NCBI RefSeq assembly: GCF_001866005.1 | Contig: NZ_MLQR01000014.1 | Span: 1-63,553, forward strand | Source of the DNA: Anaerobacillus alkalilacustris | Lineage (GTDB): Bacteria > Bacillota > Bacilli > Bacillales > Anaerobacillaceae | Direction of reading: 5' to 3' | Length of the DNA stretch: 63,553 bases | Part shown: positions 35,709 to 45,744 of the stretch, piece after piece | Layout of the letters: the number at the start of each line of letters is the position of its first letter | Position numbering within the stretch: the stretch's first letter is position 1 | Position numbers and translations under genes: made by a program | The notes under the pieces: model-generated | Seen by the model: the letters and a program-made list of their open reading frames with translations, nothing else | Told to the model about the DNA's origin: nothing | The model's database searches: none

Positions 35709-36739
35709 TGTTAGAAGTGAAAATTAATAAGGCTTTCGGTAATTTTAATCTAAATGTCGACTTTCGTGTCGATAAAGGGATTATCGGTATCCTTGGACCT
35801 TCAGGTTGTGGCAAAAGCTTGACTCTTCAAGCAATAGCAGGACTACTAAAGCCTGATAAAGGAAAAATTTCCATTGGCGGTAGGGCCCTCTTTGATACTG
35901 AAAATAACATCAACGTACCGACACGCAAAAGAAAGGTAGGTTATGTGTTTCAAAACTATGCACTATTTCCTCACCTTACTGTGTTAGAAAATGTTAATTT
36001 CGGATTAGAGCACCTTTCCAAACAGGAAAAAAAGGAGAAAGTAGCTGCAATTATTAATACTGTTCAATTACAAGGACTAGAAAATCGCTTTCCAATTCAA
36101 TTATCAGGAGGCCAGCAGCAACGAGTTGCATTAGCAAGAACGCTTGTCACAGAACCGGAAATACTTCTATTGGATGAACCCTTCTCAGCGCTAGATCAAC
36201 ACGTAAAAAAAAGATTGGAACTAGAGCTACTTGAAATCATTAAACAAAATTTCACAGGCGTTGTACTCTTTGTAACCCACAATATCGAAGAAGCCTACCG
36301 TCTTTGTGACTATATATGTTTATATGACAAAGGAACTAATATTCAATTCGGAGAAAAAAGCGAGGTATTACAACGCCCGATAAGTAAAGCGGGCGCCCAA
36401 ATTGTAGGTTGTGAGAATATCTTTGAGATCGATCAGGTAGGAAAAAGCTCTATAGCCGTAAATGGCCTTAACCTTCAAGTAAATAGTGTTATTCAAACTA
36501 AAAAGAATTATGTTGGTATTCATAGTCATGACGCCATTTTCACTTCAAATAAATATGAAGATAATACGTATCAATATAAGCTCAATAGCATTGTAAAAAG
36601 TATCGACCGTTCGATAGTTTCTGTCTCTATTAATGAGCTAGATTTTAAAGTAAACGTGCCAAAGTCCCAAGTAAATAAGGTTTTAAACGAAAATTCATAT
36701 CTGTATTTACCACCGGATAAATTATTTTTAATGAACTAG
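35705..36739 (+). CDS. Molybdate-type ABC transporter ATP-binding protein (ModC-like)
   Basis: 344 aa. Walker A GPSGCGKSLTLQAIAGLL, signature LSGGQQQRVALARTL, Walker B ILLLDEPFSALD, and a C-terminal TOBE-like region (about 275-344) of the kind that binds oxyanions in ModC. It should drive the ModB-like permease. Its start overlaps the permease stop. No clear terminator follows. Confidence 0.85.
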   Translation: MMLEVKINKAFGNFNLNVDFRVDKGIIGILGPSGCGKSLTLQAIAGLLKPDKGKISIGGRALFDTENNINVPTRKRKVGYVFQNYALFPHLTVLENVNFGLEHLSKQEKKEKVAAIINTVQLQGLENRFPIQLSGGQQQRVALARTLVTEPEILLLDEPFSALDQHVKKRLELELLEIIKQNFTGVVLFVTHNIEEAYRLCDYICLYDKGTNIQFGEKSEVLQRPISKAGAQIVGCENIFEIDQVGKSSIAVNGLNLQVNSVIQTKKNYVGIHSHDAIFTSNKYEDNTYQYKLNSIVKSIDRSIVSVSINELDFKVNVPKSQVNKVLNENSYLYLPPDKLFLMN

Positions 36740-36859
36740 TTATGGAACAGCTTTATTTAAAAAACTCTCTTCTACCATTTACTAATAATTTTTTTGGTAT
36801 CAGACTTATATTTGGTTATAATGAGGTTAGAAGTGAATCTGAAAAAGCGGTGATTAGAA

Positions 36860-37471
36860 ATGTTAAACGATACAGGGGAAAGATTGATCCCCAATAATAT
36901 GAAGCCTTTAAACGGCTTGTTATTAGAACACGTGGCAAGATATTATTTTTCGACCCCTTATGTAACTGGTCGTGTCCTTGATATTGCTTGCGGTTCTGGA
37001 TACGGTGGACTTATGGTAGCCAAAGAACGGAAACATCAAATTGAAGAAATAATTGGTGTAGATATTGATAAAGATGCTCTCGAATATGCAAAAGGACAAT
37101 ATTATCATCCCCTATTAACCTTCAAACAAGGTGATGTTCTAGATCCTATGCTTCCTGAAAAGCTAGGTACCTTCGATACAATTTTAAGCTTTGAAACAAT
37201 TGAACATGTCGACGACGACGAACTATTTATGAAGAATATGTACAACCTCCTTAAACCAGGCGGGAAGTTAATTATTTCTACTCCATTTGGAAAAGGTAGA
37301 GGAATCCCGTCCGGACAACCCTTCCATGCTCATCAACTAACAAAGGAAGAATTCCAAGGAGTATTTACGAAGTTTTCTAAAGTAGAAATTTATTATCAAC
37401 GCGGAGTAACCATCGAACCACCTAGAGAAGGTGTGTATTATCCAATCGGGGTTGCGGTATGTGAGAAATAA
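36860..37471 (+). CDS. Class I SAM-dependent methyltransferase
   Basis: 203 aa. SAM site VLDIACGSGYGGLMVAKE (motif I), IGVDIDKDALEYAK (motif post-I), FDTILSFETIEHVDDD (motif IV) and LLKPGGKLIISTPFGKG. The N-terminus TGERLIPN resembles methyltransferases linked to surface polysaccharides, but the substrate is unknown. It stands alone with a weak ribosome site. Confidence 0.85.
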   Translation: MLNDTGERLIPNNMKPLNGLLLEHVARYYFSTPYVTGRVLDIACGSGYGGLMVAKERKHQIEEIIGVDIDKDALEYAKGQYYHPLLTFKQGDVLDPMLPEKLGTFDTILSFETIEHVDDDELFMKNMYNLLKPGGKLIISTPFGKGRGIPSGQPFHAHQLTKEEFQGVFTKFSKVEIYYQRGVTIEPPREGVYYPIGVAVCEK

Positions 37472-37502
37472 TGGATTTTTACTAAGGGAAATCTACACAT
37501 TT

Positions 37503-37535
37503 CATAATGGGTGTATCTTAAGTACACCCATTTTA
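37503..37535 (+). terminator. Terminator of the methyltransferase gene
   Basis: AATGGGTGTA / TACACCCATT with a 7-base loop, followed by TTATTTTTTT. Confidence 0.9.
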
Positions 37536-37641
37536 TTTTTTTCTACAAGTTTCATTGTAAAATTAATTAAACGTTTAATTAATTTTTTGTACAACTGAGG
37601 GTTTATAATAAAGTATACCTTACATCAAGACACTGAAATTA

Positions 37642-39321
37642 TTAAACTTTAAATTTCTTTACTTCAACTTGCAATTCTTGAGCTAGTCGTCTTAAACTAT
37701 TAGCAGAAGTTTCGATCTCTACCATTGCTGCTAACTGTTGCTCACTACCTTTCATCACTGACTTGAAGCGATCGGAAGTTTCAACAGTAACCTCAGCCAT
37801 ATCTTCTACTGAAGCATTAACCTCCTCAGTGCTAGCTGACATTTCCTCTGCAACTGCTGTAACTTCTTGAATTTGTATAGAAACATTTTGTATCGACGTT
37901 ACTATTTTTTCAAATATAGAACTTGTTTCTCCTACCACATTAATTCCTTTGTGAACCTCTATTGTACCACTATCCATTGTATAAACAGCAACTGCTGTGT
38001 CTGCCTGAATTTCACGAATAACAGACGAAACTTTTTCTGCAGATTTTCGAGATTCTTCAGCTAGTTTTCTAACTTCATCTGCAACTACTGCAAAACCTTT
38101 ACCATGTTCTCCTGCTCTAGCCGCTTCAATTGCTGCATTTAATGCTAAAAGATTTGTTTGATCAGATATATCAGTGATCACACCTAAAATACTGCCAATT
38201 TCTTTTGAGCGCTCACCTAACCTACCAATGATCAATGTAGCGTCTTTAACCCCTTGACTAATCGAATACATTTGCTCAATAACTTTTCGTAATGAATGCT
38301 TGCCATTTTCCGCTTCTTGGGTTGCTTCTAAAGAGCTTTCTGAAACGATAGAAGAGGATTCAGCAATTCTTTGAATACCAACAGTCATTTCTTCCATAGC
38401 ACGTGCACACTCCTTCGCACTATTTACGGTTAGTTCAGCCCCTTGAGATACTTCCTGAATTGTCGCTACAATCTGATTATTAGCTACTGTTGTTTGTTCA
38501 GAGCTAGAAGTGATTTCTTCCGATGCTGCCACAACATGATCTGACGTTTCAACTGTTTTTGAAAGGAGATTTCTTAAACTAGTAGCCATTTGATTAATAG
38601 AAGCCGTCAACCGACCAATCTCGTCTTTCGTACGAACTTCTATTTCTTTATTAGAAAGATCACCTTTCGCTACTTGTTCAACCCTTTCTACAACTACTTT
38701 AATTGGTGAAATAATTTTTTTCGCTACTACAAGAGCAACAACAAAAGTTAAAATAATACCAATGACGATAACAACAATATTATAAGTAACAGCCGTTCTC
38801 CCATGTTCTTCCATATCATTCCTGATTTCAATAATTTTTGTTTGTCCAAGTCCAGATAAGTTTCGATATCCTACAACAATTTCATCTGCTAACGGGTCGA
38901 TGTAACGTTGAAAACTCTCAAGAGCGGTCTCTCGATCATTTTTTTCGTACACAACAAAAATCTCTTCTGTGATCATACGGTCCCAAGTATGACTCTCTTT
39001 CATTAACTCTTTGAGCTGGTAATTGTCATTTAACTTTAATATTTCCTCTTCGAGTACTTTGCTTTCCTCTCTTAGATTCATGTAGCGCTCTTTGTGAGTA
39101 CTATTATTTAATAAAATATATCTATTGGCTGCATCAAGTCTTTGTTCTGTATTATACGCTAAGTCTTCACTTATCCTTAATATTTGTAAATATTCTTGAA
39201 GTGTTTGTTCTACTGTTGTATTAATTTTATATACATTGAATAAGTTATACGCCGACATCATCAATAACAATAGAAGAATCATTGAAAAACCACTAATAAT
39301 TTTTCCACGTATACTTTTCAT
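37642..39321 (-). CDS. Methyl-accepting chemotaxis protein with four-helix-bundle sensor
   Basis: 559 aa. N-terminal helix (about 9-28), an all-helical extracellular domain (about 30-175; 4HB-type, [20 protein letters not shown]), second helix (about 178-200), HAMP, and signalling tip [20 protein letters not shown]. The N-terminus MKSIRGKII resembles that of the other chemoreceptor at 22912-24627, but the sensor domains differ. Ligand unknown. Confidence 0.93.
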   Translation of the reverse strand: MKSIRGKIISGFSMILLLLLMMSAYNLFNVYKINTTVEQTLQEYLQILRISEDLAYNTEQRLDAANRYILLNNSTHKERYMNLREESKVLEEEILKLNDNYQLKELMKESHTWDRMITEEIFVVYEKNDRETALESFQRYIDPLADEIVVGYRNLSGLGQTKIIEIRNDMEEHGRTAVTYNIVVIVIGIILTFVVALVVAKKIISPIKVVVERVEQVAKGDLSNKEIEVRTKDEIGRLTASINQMATSLRNLLSKTVETSDHVVAASEEITSSSEQTTVANNQIVATIQEVSQGAELTVNSAKECARAMEEMTVGIQRIAESSSIVSESSLEATQEAENGKHSLRKVIEQMYSISQGVKDATLIIGRLGERSKEIGSILGVITDISDQTNLLALNAAIEAARAGEHGKGFAVVADEVRKLAEESRKSAEKVSSVIREIQADTAVAVYTMDSGTIEVHKGINVVGETSSIFEKIVTSIQNVSIQIQEVTAVAEEMSASTEEVNASVEDMAEVTVETSDRFKSVMKGSEQQLAAMVEIETSANSLRRLAQELQVEVKKFKV

Positions 39322-39446
39322 TCATTCCCTCCTTGCTCGCCACTACTAGCTTAGTCGGTAAACATAACCTACATACTAAAAATTAATCATATAGTAATAA
39401 ACTAATACTGATTATCACAATTTCAAAGAAGCTTTGAAAAACTTCA

Positions 39447-40349
39447 TCACCATAATTCATATCCAGCTTCTGTGAGGATTTTGTACCATTGTTCTCTTGT
39501 CATCTGTATACCACCTATTGAATTTAATGCTCGCTTAATACGCTCTCTATTTCCAGTACCTAATACAATTACTGGATCTGACGAATGTTTAAGAAGCCAT
39601 TTATATATCACTTCGTCAATATTCTCTAGGTGATGTTCTTGCCTAATACTTTCTAATACATTCTTCATATTTTCTTCAAAGGCATTTTTAGGATTGAAAA
39701 TTCTCCCCCCCGCTAATGGCGACCAAAACATCGGGTGAATTCCTTCCTTTAAGCAATGAGTCATTGTTCCATTTTTATAATTTTCGATTCCAAGAGGGTG
39801 GAGCATAAATTGATGGGTAACAAATTTTACATCTACATATTTTTGCAGTGTATCAAATTCCAATGGATTATGGTTCGATAAACCAAAGTATTTAACTTTT
39901 CCTTCATCCTTCAATTGTTTAAGGGTACCATTTAATTCTTTCGGGTTAACTAGTAAGTCATGCATATGAATAAGTAGCAAATCAATGTATTCACATTGGA
40001 GTTTTTCTAAAGAGTTATTTACCTGTTTGAATATGTAATCTCTATCCGTATTAAAATATCTCGTTTTTATATTTGGATTTTCATCATTAGGTACACATAT
40101 CGAACATTTTGTAATAATCTCTATTTTTTCTCTTAACTCGGGCTTCATTTGGAGTACTTCTCCAAATAATGCTTCATTATGGTGATTGCCTCCATAAATA
40201 TCAGCATGATCGAATGTGGTAATTCCTTGATCAATACACCATTCAACAAAGTCAGTCCTTTGCTGCAAATTCAATCCCCATTCATGCATTCTCATACATC
40301 CAATAACTATTTTTGAGATTGAAAAATTTCCATGCAAATATACTTTCAG
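39447..40349 (-). CDS. Aldo/keto reductase (probable CTG start)
   Basis: About 300 aa, a TIM-barrel NADPH-dependent reductase. The catalytic tyrosine is in FDHADIYGGNHHNEALFGEV, the lysine in KIEIITKC, the histidine in LLLIHMHD. The C-terminal cofactor segment is VIVLGTGNRERIKRAL. AGGAGGGA (40357-40363) points by spacing to a CTG at 40349 (reading LKVYLHGNFS); the first standard start, TTG at 40337, is 19 bp away. Substrate unknown. Confidence 0.82.
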   Translation of the reverse strand: MKVYLHGNFSISKIVIGCMRMHEWGLNLQQRTDFVEWCIDQGITTFDHADIYGGNHHNEALFGEVLQMKPELREKIEIITKCSICVPNDENPNIKTRYFNTDRDYIFKQVNNSLEKLQCEYIDLLLIHMHDLLVNPKELNGTLKQLKDEGKVKYFGLSNHNPLEFDTLQKYVDVKFVTHQFMLHPLGIENYKNGTMTHCLKEGIHPMFWSPLAGGRIFNPKNAFEENMKNVLESIRQEHHLENIDEVIYKWLLKHSSDPVIVLGTGNRERIKRALNSIGGIQMTREQWYKILTEAGYELW

Positions 40350-40557
40350 AATAAATCCCTCCTAACAATGACCGTCGTCTACATTTACATACTGTAATCC
40401 TCTTATTCTAATTAACTAATTGTATGAATCTTCACATTCTTACTATAGATGCTCTGGGTTAAAAGTATATAATTTCCTCATCGAAAAGAGCGACCACTGG
40501 TGACATTTCATCTTTAAATATTCGTATCAAGTCTTTATTAACGACTTGTTGAAAAAA

Positions 40558-41514
40558 CTACAATATCTCCTCAAGTGTTGGAATGGCAGAAATCGCGCCT
40601 ACTTTAGTACAAACTAATGCACCAACTTTATTACTAAAGGAAATAATATTTTTGAGTTGTTCAAAATCATTTATAACCTTTTTAGGTTCTTCTTCTTTGG
40701 CTAATTGGTAAAGTGTAGCTCCTACAAACGCATCACCGGCCCCTGTAGAATCAATGGAAGTAACTGCAATACTAGGAATGACTTCATATATTTGTCCATT
40801 TGAGATAAAGGTCCCTTTTTTCCCTAATGTTACTGCTACAATTTTTGCTCCAAGTTGGTGAAGTACTTGAACACCTCTTACTAAGTCAGCAGCACCTGAG
40901 ATTATTTTTAATTCTTCATCACTAACTTTAACAAAGTCAGCAAATGAAACTCCTTGTTTTACTAACTCAACAAAAGTCGTTTCTTTTTCTTTCCAAAGGT
41001 CAGACCTAAAATTAGGGTCAAAAGAAATAAATTTTCCTGCTTCTTTTGCTGATCTCATCGTATTTAAATACGTTGTTTGAAATGGGTCTTCTAATAGTGC
41101 TGTCGCTGAACCAAAATGTAAAATGCTAGCGTTGTTTATTTTTTCCTCATCTAGGTCACCTTCCGATAAAAAAGCATCCGCACCTCGATGAAAAACAAAA
41201 TCTCTTTCTCCATTTTTCTTTAATGATACAAATGCTAATGTCGTTGGATTTTTATCATCTAAAACGAGCATCGATGTATCAACCTTTATTTCATCTAGAG
41301 TATTTTTTAAAAAATGACCAAATGGATCATTCCCCACTTTTCCACTAAACGTTGCATTTCCACCTAATTTCACAATCGTTGCACACACATTGGCCGGTGC
41401 CCCACCTGCCTGCTTTTCAAAGCTTTTACCTTCAACTAAGTCAATGTCCACTTCTTTACAGAAAAAATCAATTAATAATTCTCCAATACAAATGATGGAT
41501 GAATTCATACTCAT
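40558..41514 (-). CDS. Fructokinase (PfkB family, ScrK-like)
   Basis: The 318-aa ribokinase-fold sugar kinase has the motifs [19 protein letters not shown] near the N-terminus and [20 protein letters not shown], whose Asp is the catalytic base. It should phosphorylate fructose released by the GH32 hydrolase upstream. A terminator at 41590-41621 lies between the two genes, so it may rely on its own promoter or on read-through. The start at 41514 is chosen for an ATG after GGTTGAGAG; a TTG at 41526 is an alternative. Confidence 0.85.
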   Translation of the reverse strand: MSMNSSIICIGELLIDFFCKEVDIDLVEGKSFEKQAGGAPANVCATIVKLGGNATFSGKVGNDPFGHFLKNTLDEIKVDTSMLVLDDKNPTTLAFVSLKKNGERDFVFHRGADAFLSEGDLDEEKINNASILHFGSATALLEDPFQTTYLNTMRSAKEAGKFISFDPNFRSDLWKEKETTFVELVKQGVSFADFVKVSDEELKIISGAADLVRGVQVLHQLGAKIVAVTLGKKGTFISNGQIYEVIPSIAVTSIDSTGAGDAFVGATLYQLAKEEEPKKVINDFEQLKNIISFSNKVGALVCTKVGAISAIPTLEEIL

Positions 41515-41589
41515 TTTATCTCTCAACCTTTCTTTACCTTAATTACAAATAAATAATGCATTTATGCCAATTTTCTAGACTAAATAACC

Positions 41590-41621
41590 GAAAAGCTCTA
41601 ACCGTTCGATTAGAGCTTTTC
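41590..41621 (-). terminator. Terminator between sacA-like and fructokinase genes
   Basis: GAAAAGCTCTAA / TTAGAGCTTTTC with an 8-base loop; on the minus strand the distal arm ends in TTTTC. It appears to end the ABC-transporter/GH32 operon. Confidence 0.7.
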
Positions 41622-41634
41622 AGATGATGAAATA

Positions 41635-43101
41635 TTACTTATTCCAAATCGAGACTAGATCCGTAATTTTTAATTGAGTCACATTTGTATTTCCTTCAAT
41701 TGAAAATAAAGTAAGATGTTCTGATACCTTACTCGGGAAGATTAAACTAGTAACAGCAACCTCACCATCATTGGCAAACACTTCAATCGATGAAGTATCG
41801 ATAAATATTTGAAGTTTAAGCCGATTATTTTTCATCTTCAAAGGAGCTTCTTGAACTGCTGCAAAGGATTCTGAAAAACTATTATCTCCAGAATGCGTTC
41901 GATCAACGAATAATAGTTCCTTCTGGGTATCATATCTTACAACCGTCTTTTCTCCTTCAGAATTTTCAATAAAGAGACCAAAAGAAGTTGCGTTTTCTTT
42001 CTCAAATTCAACCGTAACTTCTGTTAAATCCCTGACGTTGTATGACATATTAGTTTCGGCAATAACTTGGTCTTTGTACACTTCTGTACCTTTACGAATA
42101 GAATTAATTTCCCCTACTGGTTTTTGAACCAAACGAACTCCCTCTTCACTGGAAGTTAACGATAACTCTCTCGGTAACGTCATTGAGCTACGCCACCCTT
42201 CTGTTGGCACCTGATTTGCATAACGCCAGTTACTCATCCAACCAATATAAATTCGTCTTCCATCTTGTACATCTGACCAGCTTACACCTGCATAATTATC
42301 GCGACCATGATCTAACCAAAGAACCGTTTCGTCTGAATTATCGTTGATAAAAGTAGTTCCATCAAAGTCACCAATAAAATATTGTGTTCTCGATCCTTCT
42401 TTCAATTGTGGATTATCGCCAATACTCAAAAGCATTACCCATTTTTGGTTATTTTCATCACCATCTACTGGTAATTTAAACAAATCAGGACATTCCCAAA
42501 CTCCATCATGTGAACCAGCCTTTTGACCAAATTCACTTGCAAACTTCCAATCTTTTAAGTTAGGCGATGTATAAATTGTCACTGTTTGACAAGTAGCTAA
42601 TACCATTACCCACTTATTAGTTTCACTATGCCAAAATACTTTCGGGTCGCGGTAATCCGTTATATTTACATCAGAAAGGACAGGGTTCCCCTCATACGTT
42701 ACCCATGTTCTTCCATTGTCATTGCTGTATGCTAAGCTTTGTCGTTGGCGTGGTCTATCCGAATCTGGATAGTTATCAGCACTCGTGTAAATAGCGACTA
42801 ACCCTGGCCCCTCATCAAAGAATCCAGATGTATTGTTCCAGTCTACAACCGCACTTCCAGAGAAAATAGCACCGTGTTCATCAGGGTATAACGCGATCGG
42901 AAGCTCTTCCCAATGAATTAAATCGCGACTCACCGCATGCCCCCAATGCATAGGTCCCCATGTAGTACCATGTGGATGGTATTGATAAAAGAGGTGATAC
43001 TCATCATTAAAAAATACCATCCCGTTTGGATCATTCATCCACTTTTCTTCTGGTGAAAAATGAAATTGTAAGCGATGTTTTTCTTTATATTTAACAGACA
43101 T
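41635..43101 (-). CDS. GH32 sucrose / fructan hydrolase, cytoplasmic
   Basis: 488 aa, no signal peptide. The nucleophile Asp lies in EKWMNDPNGMVFF, the transition-state Asp in NITDYRDPKVFW, the acid/base Glu in DGVWECPDLFKLP; FSGSAVVDW is also conserved. The C-terminal beta-sandwich ends the protein. It cleaves beta-fructosides: sucrose, short fructans or sucrose-6-phosphate. Since it lies with an ABC importer and a fructokinase rather than a PTS, unphosphorylated substrate is likely. The ATG at 43101 follows AAAGGAGAG; the longer frame upstream runs into a repeat. Confidence 0.93.
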   Translation of the reverse strand: MSVKYKEKHRLQFHFSPEEKWMNDPNGMVFFNDEYHLFYQYHPHGTTWGPMHWGHAVSRDLIHWEELPIALYPDEHGAIFSGSAVVDWNNTSGFFDEGPGLVAIYTSADNYPDSDRPRQRQSLAYSNDNGRTWVTYEGNPVLSDVNITDYRDPKVFWHSETNKWVMVLATCQTVTIYTSPNLKDWKFASEFGQKAGSHDGVWECPDLFKLPVDGDENNQKWVMLLSIGDNPQLKEGSRTQYFIGDFDGTTFINDNSDETVLWLDHGRDNYAGVSWSDVQDGRRIYIGWMSNWRYANQVPTEGWRSSMTLPRELSLTSSEEGVRLVQKPVGEINSIRKGTEVYKDQVIAETNMSYNVRDLTEVTVEFEKENATSFGLFIENSEGEKTVVRYDTQKELLFVDRTHSGDNSFSESFAAVQEAPLKMKNNRLKLQIFIDTSSIEVFANDGEVAVTSLIFPSKVSEHLTLFSIEGNTNVTQLKITDLVSIWNK

Positions 43102-43119
43102 TCGTTTCTCTCCTTTAAA

Positions 43120-43193
43120 AGCAAGGTGCCAGACACTACCCATACCTTTGACGAAATTCGACATATTCCGGGTGGTGACAGGCACCTTATTAA
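43120..43193. repeat. Inverted-repeat element between the binding-protein and GH32 genes
   Basis: Ends AAGGTGCC and GGCACCTT are part of a 19-bp inverted repeat (16 of 19 matched). The AGGTGCCTGTCACC type of end is common at Bacillus intergenic repeats. It sits inside the operon and may form a strong mRNA hairpin. Confidence 0.65.
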
Positions 43194-43196
43194 TTT

Positions 43197-44801
43197 TTAA
43201 TTTGTTGCACGATCATATCCGGCTTGTTTAATTTCTAACCATTCTTGTAGACCTAAACGATCTAGTTCCTTCAAGTAATCCACCCACTCTTCTTCCACTT
43301 TACCATTTGTGATCCATTCCGCTCTTTTTCTATTAAAATACGGGAATAAATCTGCCTCGATCGTGGCTAGTCGATCAAGTTCTGCTTGATCAAAGAATAC
43401 TCTAGGATAAATATTATCAGCTTTCATGTGTGGAACCATAACCTCTTTCATTAAACCTAATCTCCAAGCTGCATCGTCTGGCTTTGTTGTCACAGTGCCA
43501 TAATAGCTATCAAGAATTGCTAGAGCTCCACCAACAGATGTTTTTTCTCTCAATTCTACAGGTGCCGCACCATCTAACGGAAGGTGCCTTAACATCTGAG
43601 CGCTTTCATCCCACTCAAAGATATTTTGTAATTCTTGATCACCATACGTACCCCAGTTGTTTTGAACTGATTGATGGGGATCATAAAGTTCATCAATCCA
43701 TTTTGCAGTTAACTCAAGGTTTTGGTTTGCGCTTGTAATAACGATTCTCGAACGGTCAAAGCCCATTCCATTCGTTCTTGTCACATTTTTATAACCATCC
43801 GGACCAAATAATGGTGGCATTAGGTCAAAATCGTCCCCCATACCTGTAATATTTCCTTTATCCCATGTGAAGTACATTCCGTAACGTCCTTCTTGTCCTT
43901 TGGCAACATAGGCTGGCCATTCATGTTCAAATGCTTCTATATCAATTAGATTTTCATTATACAACTCATTCATGAAATTGATTGCTTCGATATATCCTTC
44001 ATCAGCTGCCGTTAATTTCACTTCACCATCATTCGTTACAACCGTACGATCCCAGTTATCACCTAGACCAAAAGAACCAAATAAGAAACCTGGATCTTGT
44101 CCACCATCATTAATAATAAATGACATTGGGATTGTTTGTCCGTTCCCTGCCGGATCATGATCGCGGAACGCAATTAATACTTCTTTTAATTCCTCAGTTG
44201 TTGTCGGCATTTCTAATCCTAATTCTTCAATCCAGGCCACATTAATCCAAGGGAAGTTATCTACAGAGTGAATACTCTCTCTCCCTTCTCCTAATTCTTC
44301 AATCCAAGGAAATGCATAAATATTCCCATCTGGAGCCGTCATCATCCCTCTATACTCTGGCGCTAATTCAAGCACTCTCTGTAAATTAGGCATGTAATTG
44401 TCAATTAAATCATTAAGAGGAATAATCGCTTCATCTTTTGCTAAGTTTAATAACTCAAAGTCACTAAAAGCTGCGTTTTTGATTACATCTGGCATTTCAC
44501 CCGTAGCCATTGCTAAATTTCTTCTTTCACCAAATGTTGCTCCTGTAAAGTTTCTCCATTCAATATGAACACCTGTTTTTTCTTCTAAACGTTGATAAAT
44601 CAATTTATCATTAGGATCTTCAGGTGCTAACGGTGAACTCGAAGTCATAATTTTTAACGATACTTTTTCTTCTAATGGAAATGAAATTTCCGATAAACCA
44701 TAATCTTCAGACCACGTTTTTGCTGTGTTTCCACCACCACAACCAACAAGGAGTGATGCACCAACTACTAAAGTTGATAATGTTTTTACAATCTTTTTCA
44801 T
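43197..44801 (-). CDS. Sugar ABC transporter substrate-binding lipoprotein (LplA-like)
   Basis: 534 aa, long form of family 1 binding proteins. Signal peptide with lipobox LLVGC (Cys21). Followed downstream by the GH32 gene and preceded by both permease genes. It likely binds sucrose or short fructans by context. No ATPase gene is present, which is usual for CUT1 systems that use a shared MsmX-type ATPase. Confidence 0.88.
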   Translation of the reverse strand: MKKIVKTLSTLVVGASLLVGCGGGNTAKTWSEDYGLSEISFPLEEKVSLKIMTSSSPLAPEDPNDKLIYQRLEEKTGVHIEWRNFTGATFGERRNLAMATGEMPDVIKNAAFSDFELLNLAKDEAIIPLNDLIDNYMPNLQRVLELAPEYRGMMTAPDGNIYAFPWIEELGEGRESIHSVDNFPWINVAWIEELGLEMPTTTEELKEVLIAFRDHDPAGNGQTIPMSFIINDGGQDPGFLFGSFGLGDNWDRTVVTNDGEVKLTAADEGYIEAINFMNELYNENLIDIEAFEHEWPAYVAKGQEGRYGMYFTWDKGNITGMGDDFDLMPPLFGPDGYKNVTRTNGMGFDRSRIVITSANQNLELTAKWIDELYDPHQSVQNNWGTYGDQELQNIFEWDESAQMLRHLPLDGAAPVELREKTSVGGALAILDSYYGTVTTKPDDAAWRLGLMKEVMVPHMKADNIYPRVFFDQAELDRLATIEADLFPYFNRKRAEWITNGKVEEEWVDYLKELDRLGLQEWLEIKQAGYDRATN

Positions 44802-44824
44802 AACAAACCCTCACTTTTCTTTTT

Positions 44825-45727
44825 TTATTTTAATGACCCCACCATAACTCCTTTTTCAAAATACTTTTGGAAGAATGGGTACATTATTAACAGTGGTAAA
44901 CTTGCAACAACAATCGAAGAATACTTAATCATTTCAGCAATTCTCTGCATCTCAGCCCTTGCAAGTTGATCAGCAATCATTCCTGGTTGGACTTCGTTTT
45001 GAATTAGAATTTCACGTAAAACTAGCTGCAACGGATAAAGAGATCGGTCATCTAGATAAATCATCGCTTGGAAATATGCATTCCATTGTCCAATAAAAGC
45101 AAATAGTGCGAGAACAAAGATAATTGGTTTTGCTAGAGGTAAGATAATCTTAATGAATATCTGAAAGTCCGTTGCACCATCAATTCTTGCAGCTTCTTTC
45201 AATTCATTTGGTATTCCTTTAAAAAAAGTCCTGGCTAATATAAGATTCCAAACACCTACAGCTCCAGGTAAAATAATCGCCCAAGGTGTATTTAGTAAGC
45301 CTAAAGACCTTACAACTAAATAGGTTGGAATCATTCCTCCGTTGAAAAACATCGCAATCAGAAAGAAAATCGTAAAAAACTTTTTCCCGACTAAGTCATC
45401 AACCGATAACGAATATCCCGCAAGAACAGTAAAGGTAATCGCCACAAGGGTAAATCCAGTAGCGTACATGATTGAATTAAAGAACCCCCTTACAATAGAC
45501 CCATCTTGAAATATTCGTACATAACCATCGATCGTCCAATGTGCCGGGTCGAATGAAATTCCTCTCGTAATCAAAATATTTGGTTGTAAAAAAGAACCAA
45601 GTAATACATATAAAAGAGGAATAGTGACAATAACTACAATCAAACTCAACAGAATTTTATTTACGAAAAGGATAAGTCGATCTGTTTTTGAGTTATTGAT
45701 TAAGTGATTTTTTTTCGAGTTTATCAT
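44825..45727 (-). CDS. Sugar ABC transporter permease (LplC/YtcP-like)
   Basis: 300 aa with six membrane helices and the EAA loop ELKEAARIDGATDFQIFIKI. It ends MYPFFQKYFEKGVMVGSLK, as CUT1 inner permeases of this class do. It pairs with the permease encoded just upstream. Confidence 0.9.
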   Translation of the reverse strand: MINSKKNHLINNSKTDRLILFVNKILLSLIVVIVTIPLLYVLLGSFLQPNILITRGISFDPAHWTIDGYVRIFQDGSIVRGFFNSIMYATGFTLVAITFTVLAGYSLSVDDLVGKKFFTIFFLIAMFFNGGMIPTYLVVRSLGLLNTPWAIILPGAVGVWNLILARTFFKGIPNELKEAARIDGATDFQIFIKIILPLAKPIIFVLALFAFIGQWNAYFQAMIYLDDRSLYPLQLVLREILIQNEVQPGMIADQLARAEMQRIAEMIKYSSIVVASLPLLIMYPFFQKYFEKGVMVGSLK

Positions 45728-45744
45728 TCTACTTTTCCTCCTTT

